Source: an uncultured Bacteroides sp. (lineage in GTDB: Bacteria > Bacteroidota > Bacteroidia > Bacteroidales > Bacteroidaceae). Taken from it: a stretch of DNA of 64,000 bases. Each line of letters starts with the position of its first letter. The stretch's first letter is position 1. Below, in pieces: positions 44,705 to 52,177 of the stretch. The stretch covers positions 1 through 64,000 of the forward strand of contig CASGED010000015.1 of assembly GCA_949300425.1 (NCBI GenBank), written 5' to 3'. The notes under the pieces were generated by a model. The model ran no database searches. It saw only the letters and a list, made by a program, of their open reading frames with translations, and was not told the DNA's origin. A program made the position numbers and the translations under genes.

Positions 44705-45601
44705 ATGAGATACCTCAACTCTAAAGCAGACATGACTCTTTATAAAGTATTTGGAGAGCATCCCAATCTTGCTATAAGTTTTTTGAATGCCTTATTGCCG
44801 TTTAACACTCAAGAAGAAGAAATCGTCCAAATCGAATATATTGCGCCAGAGTATGCAACCAATCGATTTTTCAAGTTTGACTGTGTGCTTAATGTGCGCT
44901 GCAAAGACCGGCGGGGCAGGCAGTTCATCGTGGAGATGCAGATGATGTGGACTTCGGCATACAAGCAACGGGTGTTGTTCAACGCCTCGAAAGCCTACGT
45001 CAGCCAGTTAGAGAAAGGCGGGGACTACGAGTTGCTGCAACCGGTGTATTCGCTGAACCTTGTGAACGACACTTTTTCGGACAGTGAGGACTATTACCAC
45101 GACTTCCGGATTGTGGAGATTGCCGACACGCATGAAGTCATCGAAGGCCTGCGCTTCATCTTTGTAGAACTGCCCAAGTTCACGCCCCGCAACTATAGCG
45201 ACAAGAAGATGAAAGTACTCTGGATGCGTTTCCTGACGGAAATCAACGAGCATACCCATGAAGTGCCGGAAGAGTTGTTGCAGAATCCCGAAATCCATAA
45301 AGCGGTCACCCAGTTGGAAGAATCCGCCTTCACGGAAGGACAGCTCCTGGGTTACGAAAAGTTCTGGGACATGGTGAGCACGGCAAAGATGCAAATCAGC
45401 AGTTCGCGGCGTGAAGGGATAGAAGAAGGACGTGAGAAAGGACGACAGGAAGGGTTTGAGGAAGGCATGAAGAAAGGAATTGAAAAAGGACAGCAGGAAG
45501 AACGCTTTTCCAATGCTCGTGGCTTTAAACGTATGGGTGTATCCGTGGAAATCATCGCGCAGGTGACCGGATTAAGTGCGGCGGAAATAGAAAAACTCTG
45601 A
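44705..45601 (+). CDS. Rpn-type PD-(D/E)XK nuclease/transposase family protein
   Basis: A 298-aa protein of the Rpn (recombination-promoting nuclease) group, often annotated as PD-(D/E)XK transposase family. The nuclease core is visible: FFKFDCVLNVRCKDRRGRQF...VEMQM, giving the D and ExQ motif (about 60-82). The C-terminus has the typical charged run of EGxxxG units (REGIEEGREKGRQEGFEEG) and a short helical tail. In E. coli such proteins raise RecA-independent recombination. It is a single-gene unit with its own -7 box. Many copies per genome are usual in Bacteroidales. Confidence 0.85.
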   Translation: MRYLNSKADMTLYKVFGEHPNLAISFLNALLPFNTQEEEIVQIEYIAPEYATNRFFKFDCVLNVRCKDRRGRQFIVEMQMMWTSAYKQRVLFNASKAYVSQLEKGGDYELLQPVYSLNLVNDTFSDSEDYYHDFRIVEIADTHEVIEGLRFIFVELPKFTPRNYSDKKMKVLWMRFLTEINEHTHEVPEELLQNPEIHKAVTQLEESAFTEGQLLGYEKFWDMVSTAKMQISSSRREGIEEGREKGRQEGFEEGMKKGIEKGQQEERFSNARGFKRMGVSVEIIAQVTGLSAAEIEKL

Positions 45602-45645
45602 ATTTTATCTTGTACGCTTACTTAGCTCGTAACTGATACACGATA

Positions 45646-46377
45646 TTAAATCCCCCGGAACATCCGTTCCCACCGTATTTCCCCGGTCTTGCGGTCACGG
45701 GAGAACCAGATGAACTTTCCTACGCCTAAGATGAAGTCTTCCGGCACGGGACCCCAAAAGCGGGAATCGTAAGAATGGAAGGTATTGTCGCCTTGCATGA
45801 AGTAATAGTTCTGCCGGAAACGGTAGGCATGGATAACGGAGTCTCCCAGCAACACCGTATCACCCCGCAGGGACACAGGCTGGCGGGTCTCGTATTCGAT
45901 GCACTTCCGGTAATCCTTCACCGCCGAGCTGTCCATCCGGATTTCGTCCCCTTGGGCGGGCAGGTAGAGGCGATGAGACTTTCCTTTCCACGTCCATCCG
46001 TAATCTTCGCCCGGCGTGGCGACGCACCGCTTGCAATAGAACACGTCGTTGCACAGCACCATCCGCTCCTTGCCGCGCGCGTAGGGGAAGCTGAACACGA
46101 CCACATCGCCGGTCCGTACGTCCCGCTTCTTCCATCCGCGGGTAATGTTGTGGCCGCCATTCCCGTCGTCTTTCCAGTTACGGTACCCCGGTATGCGCAA
46201 GGAAGCGATGATGTAGTCGCCGCTGATTAGTGTGGGTGTCATGGACGTAGTGGGGATGACGCAGGAAGCGAAGAGGTACATGCGTGCCATGACGTAGAGG
46301 TTGAAGAGGAAAACCAAGGTCAGAATCGTCCAGCCCGTGTATTCCAAGCATCGTTTCAGTTTCCGGTATTTCCCCAT
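45646..46377 (-). CDS. Signal peptidase I (small S26 paralogue)
   Basis: A 243-aa S26 peptidase that cuts Sec signal peptides at the outer face of the inner membrane. One TM segment (about 16-36) is followed by the catalytic serine in IPTTSMTPTL (S45), the general-base lysine in YCKRCVATPGE (K116) and the GDNTFHSYDSRFWGPV box. Active-site residues are intact. ATG 46377 is preferred to a GTG six bases upstream. Bacteroides housekeeping LepB is usually much longer (over 400 aa), so this looks like an additional, dedicated enzyme. A diverged copy of the shared operator precedes it, which ties it to the peptide/propeller/PUL regulon. Confidence 0.88.
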   Translation of the reverse strand: MGKYRKLKRCLEYTGWTILTLVFLFNLYVMARMYLFASCVIPTTSMTPTLISGDYIIASLRIPGYRNWKDDGNGGHNITRGWKKRDVRTGDVVVFSFPYARGKERMVLCNDVFYCKRCVATPGEDYGWTWKGKSHRLYLPAQGDEIRMDSSAVKDYRKCIEYETRQPVSLRGDTVLLGDSVIHAYRFRQNYYFMQGDNTFHSYDSRFWGPVPEDFILGVGKFIWFSRDRKTGEIRWERMFRGI

Positions 46378-46429
46378 TGTCACATTATATATAATAAAAC
46401 CAAATGAAAGACAAATTCCTATTTATCCG

Positions 46430-46511
46430 CAAAAATACTCTTTTTATGTAAAGTACCCTAATCTTAGGTGGAATTTATGGATATAAATCGTCCGTGAAAA
46501 GTCTAAAATCG
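46430..46511 (-). promoter_or_regulatory. Signal peptidase promoter with diverged shared operator
   Basis: Minus strand: TATTTTTG (-7) at 46430-46437. 46-47 nt upstream stands CGGACGATTT (46485-46494), the proximal half-site of the shared operator. A second CGATTTT core (46505-46511) lies 21 nt further upstream. The inverted middle part is missing, so this is a partial, diverged copy, but distance and direction agree with the other four. Confidence 0.6.
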
Positions 46512-46522
46512 TACAGAATGGC

Positions 46523-46745
46523 CTTCTCATCCTTTCATTTCAACTTTCTCACGCCTTGCTTTCACCGGGAGGCGTGAAACGTCTGGTGAAAGATACACGT
46601 TTCACAAGAACATATTTATATTCAACATGTTACGCCCACGTGAAAGCGTGAAACATCCTTCGGGAAACTACAAGTAGAGAGGGATGCGTACAAACTTGCG
46701 TACTTCTCAATCGGGTTTCACAGACTTCTCATCGGCAAGTCACTG
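46523..46745. repeat. 22-bp-spaced repeat pairs and inverted GTGAAAC motifs
   Basis: TTCTCA-containing pairs lie 22 nt apart at 46523/46545 and 46702/46724 (ACTTCTCAATCGG, ACTTCTCATCGG). Between them are inverted repeats such as GTGAAACGT / ACGTTTCAC. The pattern is weaker than in the other arrays. Confidence 0.5.
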
Positions 46746-46832
46746 GATTTCGTGCGGCAGGTCATAGGATTTATCGGATGAAGGCACAATCTCTTCCGCA
46801 TCGAGACCGCACTTCCTTGGGGTGACTTTTCC

Positions 46833-46920
46833 CATTAAATGTGCCGTGTCTTCCCATTTAAAGAGAAGAAGCGTATCATTAAATGTGCCGCACAGGGAGA
46901 TTAAATGTCATTTTCGTCGT
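46833..46920. repeat. 22-bp tandem array, 4 copies, upstream of SusC
   Basis: Units start at 46833, 46855, 46877 and 46899. Core CATTAAATGTGCCG in units 1 and 3; units 2 and 4 keep CATTTAAAG and GATTAAATG. It ends 12 nt before the SusC operator arm. Confidence 0.85.
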
Positions 46921-46937
46921 CCCGACTGTTAAAAAAG

Positions 46938-46991
46938 CGTGTAAAATCGTCCGTTTTAGTGCACAAATCGTTCGGCGGACGATTTTACACG
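46938..46991 (+). promoter_or_regulatory. Shared operator, copy 3 (SusC)
   Basis: CGTGTAAAATCGTCCG, then GTGCACAAATCGTTCG, then GCGGACGATTTTACACG. The two AAATCG cores are 21 nt apart. The outer parts form a perfect 21-bp inverted repeat (46933-46953 and 46976-46996). A weak -7-like TTAATTCG (47033-47040) lies 46 nt downstream of the CGATTTT core, as at the other copies. Confidence 0.8.
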
Positions 46992-47132
46992 CTTTTCTTG
47001 TGGAAAAATACATTTCTCTCTGAAAATATATCTTAATTCGCTCGCTGCTTTCGGGCAGTGTGTGATTATTAATGTAATGTTGAACCTTGAAATGTGAATG
47101 AATGCACATGGAAAAATGATTGGTTTAATTGT

Positions 47133-50100
47133 ATGAAAAACAAAACATGGTTATTTGTTTTCGCATTGTTGGCCATGTCACCCAGCGGTAAGGCGTTCGC
47201 CGAGTCCTACGGCGTGGAGGTGACCCAGCAATCGAAAGTGAAGTTGGTGACGGGCGAGGTCTATGACGACCAGGGACCTGTCATTGGAGCTACAGTCATG
47301 GTGAAGGGTACCACGAACGGTCAGATCACCGACGTAGATGGTAAGTTCTCGCTCCGGGTTCCGGTAGGTGCCACAATCGTAGTTTCGTTTGTGGGGTACG
47401 AGGAAAAAGAGATTGTTTACAAGGGTGAAGAGCGGCTGCGCATCCCCATGTCGGAAGACATCACGCAGTTGCAGGAAGTACAGGTCATCGCCTACGGTAC
47501 CACGAAGAAAGTGACCGTGACTGGTGCGCTGTCGTCCGTAGGTACGGATGAGATTTTGAAATCACCGGTAGGTAGCGTGGGTAACGCGCTGGCCGGTAAG
47601 GTGCCGGGCCTTTCTGCTGTACAGAGCAGCGGCCAGCCGGGAGCCGATGACGCTACGCTGTATGTACGCGGTGTGGGTTCGTTGTCAACGGGTTTGTCTA
47701 CCCCGCTCTGTCTGGTGGACGGTGTGGAACGTTCGTTCACGCAGATTGACCCGAATGAAATTGAGGACATCACGGTGTTGAAGGATGCTTCGGCCACGGC
47801 CGTATTCGGTGTGCGCGGCGCCAACGGTGTCATCTTGGTGACCACCAAACGTGGCCAGGAAGGCAAGGCGAAGGTGACGTTCTCTACCAGCATGTCCGTG
47901 CAGATGCCGACCAAGATTCCGGAGTTTGCCAACAGCTACGAGTACGCCACGACGTACAACCAGGCACAGTTGCGCGACGGCGTATCGGAAGACAACCTGA
48001 TGTTCTCCGACGAGATGATTGAAGCCTTCCGCACGCACAGCGACCCCATCCTCTACCCGGACGTGGACTGGACGGACCTGATGATTAAGAACGCGGCCTG
48101 GCAGACGCAGCACAACCTGACCATCTCCGGCGGTTCGGACCGGGTACGCTACTTCGCTTCGTTGGGCGTGTTCACGCAGGACGGTTTGTTCGAGACTTTC
48201 CACGAGCACGACAAGGGCTTCAAGTACAACCGTTACAACTACCGTATTAATATGGATATCGACGTGACCAAGACGACGACCATGCAGATTAACTTGGGCG
48301 GACGTCTGAACCAAACGACGGAACCGAACTACAACAACGGTACGTACACGGACATCTCTTATCTGTACGACAACATCTACAGCGCGACGCCGTTCTCCGG
48401 CGCAGGTATCGTGGACGGACGGTGGATTACGTCGAGCAACACGATATTCGAGAGCTTCGGTACGTTGAACGACGGTTTGGGCACGTATTACGGCAAGGGT
48501 TACAATACGACCACCGGCAACACCATCAACTTCGACTTCCAGTTGGAACAGAAGCTGGACTTCCTGACCAAAGGACTGAAGGCGCACGTCAAAGGCGCTT
48601 ACAACAGCGGCGTGTCCTTCAATAAACGCCGCGAAGGACGCCCCGAAGAATACGAAGCCGTAATGGGTCCCAACGGGGAAGCGTTGGTAAAGAAGACGGC
48701 AGAACAGCAGACATTGGGCTTCAAGCAGACCACCGGACAGTCCCGCGACTGGTACTTGGAAGCCGCCGTGAACTACCAGCGCGATTTCGGTCTGCACCAC
48801 GTGTCCGCCTTGGCGATGTACAACCAGACGATGAAATACTATTACTCCACTTCCGGTTCTTTCCAAGGCATTCCGCGTAGTTACGTGGGTTTTGTGGGCC
48901 GTGTCACTTACGACTGGAACACCCGCTACCTGCTGGACTTAAGCATCGGTTACAACGGTTCGGAGAACTTTGCGGAAGGCAACCGCTTCGGTACGTTCCC
49001 CGCAGGCTCCATCGGATGGATTCTCTCGGAAGAGAAGTTCATGCAGTCACTGAAACCTTACGTCAGCTATCTGAAGTTGCGCGCTTCGTACGGTATTGTG
49101 GGTAACGACATCTTGTCGGACAAGAGCCAACGTTTCCTGTACTTGCCGGACTCTTATGTATTGAGCACGGGCAGCTATAACTTTGGCGCGATCACGAATA
49201 ACAGTCTGTCCGGCTCCAAGGAATCGAAGGTGGGCAACCCGGACCTGACGTGGGAAACTTCCGCCAAGCAGAACTACGGTATCGACCTCCACTTCTTCGA
49301 CAGCCGCCTGAAGACGACGTTCGACTACTTCATCGAGCACCGCAAGGACATCTTGATTTCCCGCCAAATCAACCCCGGTTACTTGGCCATCTCGCTGCCT
49401 ATCGTCAACATGGGTAAGGTGGACAACAAGGGATATGAAGTTACTGTCCGCTGGGAAGACCGCGTGCGCGATTTCTCTTATTATATAGGTACCAGCTGGT
49501 CGTATGCCAAGAACAAAGTCATCTTCAAGGACGAAATCCCGCAACCGTTTGAGTGGATGCGTGAGACAGGCCGTCCCGTAGGCCAGCAGTTCGGTTACGT
49601 GACGGACGGATTTTTCACGGAAGAAGACGCCGCCCGCTATGAAGAAGTCAAAGGACAGGAAGGTGGCATTCCCAACCACGGCGAAGGCTTTACACCCAAG
49701 GCCGGCGACGTGAAATACAAAGACCTGAACAACGATGGCAAGATTGACGCCAACGACGTGTCCGCCATCGGTTATCCGACCTACCCCTTGCTGAACGGCA
49801 ACCTGCAAGCCGGATTCACTTGGAAGGGCTTCGATTTCAGCATGACGTGGGCGGGCGCTTTCAAGACTTCGCGTCTGGTGAGCAGCATCTACCGCGTGCC
49901 GTTCGGACAGATGGGTAACAACTCCTTGTTGAAATACATGATAGACGATGCTTGGACGCCGGAGAAGGGCAACAGCGCCAAGGCTCCCGCCATCTCGCTG
50001 ACGGGAAGCAAGACCAACAACTACATGGATTCCGACCTGTGGCTGCGCGACGCTTCCTATGTCCGCCTGAAGAACATCGAGTTAGGCTACTCGTTCCCCC

Positions 50101-50267
50101 AATCGCTGTTGCAGCGCATCAAGATCAGCTCGCTGCGCCTGTCAGTATCGGGCTACAACCTGCTGACGTTTACGGACCTGGACTTCTGCGATCCGGAGTC
50201 TAACCCCAACGGCCGTGCCTATCCGTTAATCAAGGTGGTTAATTTTGGTTTGAAAGTCGGATTTTAA
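47133..50267 (+). CDS. SusC-like TonB-dependent transporter
   Basis: A 1044-aa outer-membrane glycan importer. Signal peptide (ending near GKAFA), CarboxypepD-like beta-sandwich (about 38-115: TGEVYDDQGPVIGATVMVKG), TonB-box region, plug domain (VIAYGTTKKVTVTGALSSV; LCLVDGVERSF; ILKDASATAVFGVRGANGVILVTTK) and a large barrel. The ATG at 47133 was chosen because it starts the signal peptide; an upstream GTG at 47094 would add 13 residues. The SusD partner starts 14 nt downstream, so the two form the first SusC/SusD pair of the PUL. The shared operator lies 142 nt upstream. Confidence 0.95.
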   Translation: MKNKTWLFVFALLAMSPSGKAFAESYGVEVTQQSKVKLVTGEVYDDQGPVIGATVMVKGTTNGQITDVDGKFSLRVPVGATIVVSFVGYEEKEIVYKGEERLRIPMSEDITQLQEVQVIAYGTTKKVTVTGALSSVGTDEILKSPVGSVGNALAGKVPGLSAVQSSGQPGADDATLYVRGVGSLSTGLSTPLCLVDGVERSFTQIDPNEIEDITVLKDASATAVFGVRGANGVILVTTKRGQEGKAKVTFSTSMSVQMPTKIPEFANSYEYATTYNQAQLRDGVSEDNLMFSDEMIEAFRTHSDPILYPDVDWTDLMIKNAAWQTQHNLTISGGSDRVRYFASLGVFTQDGLFETFHEHDKGFKYNRYNYRINMDIDVTKTTTMQINLGGRLNQTTEPNYNNGTYTDISYLYDNIYSATPFSGAGIVDGRWITSSNTIFESFGTLNDGLGTYYGKGYNTTTGNTINFDFQLEQKLDFLTKGLKAHVKGAYNSGVSFNKRREGRPEEYEAVMGPNGEALVKKTAEQQTLGFKQTTGQSRDWYLEAAVNYQRDFGLHHVSALAMYNQTMKYYYSTSGSFQGIPRSYVGFVGRVTYDWNTRYLLDLSIGYNGSENFAEGNRFGTFPAGSIGWILSEEKFMQSLKPYVSYLKLRASYGIVGNDILSDKSQRFLYLPDSYVLSTGSYNFGAITNNSLSGSKESKVGNPDLTWETSAKQNYGIDLHFFDSRLKTTFDYFIEHRKDILISRQINPGYLAISLPIVNMGKVDNKGYEVTVRWEDRVRDFSYYIGTSWSYAKNKVIFKDEIPQPFEWMRETGRPVGQQFGYVTDGFFTEEDAARYEEVKGQEGGIPNHGEGFTPKAGDVKYKDLNNDGKIDANDVSAIGYPTYPLLNGNLQAGFTWKGFDFSMTWAGAFKTSRLVSSIYRVPFGQMGNNSLLKYMIDDAWTPEKGNSAKAPAISLTGSKTNNYMDSDLWLRDASYVRLKNIELGYSFPQSLLQRIKISSLRLSVSGYNLLTFTDLDFCDPESNPNGRAYPLIKVVNFGLKVGF

Positions 50268-50281
50268 TAGAACACATCATT

Positions 50282-52141
50282 ATGAAAAATATAAAGAAAC
50301 ATTTTCATCTTATTTTGCTTGCAGGACTGCTGACTTCGGTAATGTCCTGCGAGGACTTGGCTTTCGGGAACAAATTCCTCCAGAAGCCGCCCAGCACGGA
50401 CGTGACCATCGACACGGTGTTCTCGACGGCTGAGTATGCCCGCCGCACCTTGTGGTACAGCTACCAGTATTTGCCATACGGACTGGAAACCAAGGGCTAT
50501 TGGACGACTATGTGGCTCGGTAACCTGGAAGGGCTGACCGACCTGAACAATGACAATGTAGGATATTCCGGCGTACAACGCGTGTACTACGATGGCAACT
50601 ACAACGCCGCGAAAGAAGATACGCCGCGCGCCACCTACATGGCGACCAAAATCCGTTTCAACGAGAGCGAGACGCACATGTGGTCGGCCATCCGCAACGC
50701 ATGGATTTTAGTGGAGAATGTAGACCGTGTGCCCGATATGGACGAAGCGGAAAAGTCGCGCCTGAAGGCGGAAGCCAAGATGGTGGTAGCCGTGTACTAC
50801 GCGCACATGTTGCGCCACTACGGGGCGTTGCCCATCATTGACCACGTGTTGGCGGCTGACGATGAAATGCCGCCGCGTGCCACGCTGCAGGAAACGGTAG
50901 ACTTCATCATCGGCTTGTTGGACGAGGCCATCGCTTGCGAGGACTTCCCCTGGCGCGTATCGGACGCCGACATGGCGCAGTGGGACGGGCGCATGTGCAA
51001 GGCAGGCGCTTACGGTCTGAAAGTACGTGTACTGCTGTTTGCCGCCAGCCCCTTGTTCAACGACAATGCGCCTTACGCCACGGGCGAGGCTTCGGACAAG
51101 CTGATGACGTGGTTCGGCGGTTACGACCGCGAACGTTGGAAATTAGCCATCGACGCTTGCGAGGATTTCTTCAGCGCCGTAGGCAGCAACGGTTATTTCC
51201 GCTTAGTACAGAAAGAGGACGCCACGCCCAGCGAGTACCGTTACGCCTTCCGTAAGGCTTATTTTGACCGTGGAACGACGGAGACCCTGATTTCCGTACA
51301 CCGCAACATCTATTCAGCCAGTCTGAGTGCGGGCGACCTTGTGCTGTGGAATGCTTTGCGTTGGGGTGGTTATTGCCCGACGAAGGAATACTTCGACATG
51401 TTCCCCATGGCGAACGGTGAGGACTTCGACTGGAATAATCCGGACCACGCCGCCCATCCCTTTACCGACCGTGACCCCCGTTTGAGCGAGACGTTTATCT
51501 TGGACGGTGATATTTATCAAGGCAGAACGGTCGGCGTGACGGAGGCTTATCCGAGCGACCCGGAGAATTATCCGGCCGGACGCGACTGGGGTATCGGCGC
51601 CATGCACACGTTGAGCTTAAAGACCGGTCTGGCTTGCCGCAAATGGGGCTTGGACCGCGGTTCGGAACTGAGCGGGCACGTCATCCAGTGGCCACACCTG
51701 CGTATCGCCGAAATCTACCTGAGCTATGCGGAAGCCCTGAACGAATACTACGGCGGACCTAACGCCACAGCCTATGACATGGTGAATCAAGTGCGTGCCC
51801 GCGTGGGTGTAGGCGGCTTGCGCCAAGGCATGACCCAGGAAGAGTTCCGTGAAGCCGTGTTGCGCGAGCGGGCTTGCGAGTTCGGTTTCGAGGAAGTACG
51901 TTTCTTCGACCTGATCCGCTGGAAGATGGAAGACAAGTTCACTACGCCTCTGCACGGCCTGCACGTCTACAAGAACAAGAACGACGGCAGCTACATCTGC
52001 GAACCCTTCTCCTTGTCGGGCACCGACCGCGAGCGCAGTTGGTGGAAAGGCGGATTCTCCTCCATCTGGTATCTCAGCGCTTTCCCGATGGACGAAATCA
52101 ACAAGGGGTACGGCTTAGTTCAGAACCCCGGTTGGGAATAA
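50282..52141 (+). CDS. SusD/RagB-like nutrient-binding lipoprotein
   Basis: A 619-aa surface glycan-binding lipoprotein that caps the preceding SusC barrel. Lipobox SVMSC (C23), followed by EDLAF, which fits a surface-export signal. The TPR-like helical scaffold of the family is seen in the N-terminal half. The SusD C-terminal domain carries YLSYAEALNEYYGG and AVLRERACEFGFEEVRFFDLIRWKM, and it ends with NPGWE. The length is normal for larger SusD proteins. The ligand is presumably the PUL glycan. Confidence 0.94.
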   Translation: MKNIKKHFHLILLAGLLTSVMSCEDLAFGNKFLQKPPSTDVTIDTVFSTAEYARRTLWYSYQYLPYGLETKGYWTTMWLGNLEGLTDLNNDNVGYSGVQRVYYDGNYNAAKEDTPRATYMATKIRFNESETHMWSAIRNAWILVENVDRVPDMDEAEKSRLKAEAKMVVAVYYAHMLRHYGALPIIDHVLAADDEMPPRATLQETVDFIIGLLDEAIACEDFPWRVSDADMAQWDGRMCKAGAYGLKVRVLLFAASPLFNDNAPYATGEASDKLMTWFGGYDRERWKLAIDACEDFFSAVGSNGYFRLVQKEDATPSEYRYAFRKAYFDRGTTETLISVHRNIYSASLSAGDLVLWNALRWGGYCPTKEYFDMFPMANGEDFDWNNPDHAAHPFTDRDPRLSETFILDGDIYQGRTVGVTEAYPSDPENYPAGRDWGIGAMHTLSLKTGLACRKWGLDRGSELSGHVIQWPHLRIAEIYLSYAEALNEYYGGPNATAYDMVNQVRARVGVGGLRQGMTQEEFREAVLRERACEFGFEEVRFFDLIRWKMEDKFTTPLHGLHVYKNKNDGSYICEPFSLSGTDRERSWWKGGFSSIWYLSAFPMDEINKGYGLVQNPGWE

Positions 52142-52177
52142 TCGTAATTTGTAATTCGTAAATAGTAGAATGTATTT

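Larger units (their letters stand above)
46378..47132. other. Large divergent regulatory region (signal peptidase / SusC)
   Basis: No gene is seen in these 755 bp. From left to right it holds the signal-peptidase -7 box and diverged operator (46430-46511), short 22-bp-spaced repeats and GTGAAAC inverted repeats (about 46523-46745), a four-unit 22-bp array (46833-46920), the SusC operator with a perfect 21-bp inverted repeat (46933-46996), and a weak -7 box for SusC near 47033. Confidence 0.7.
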
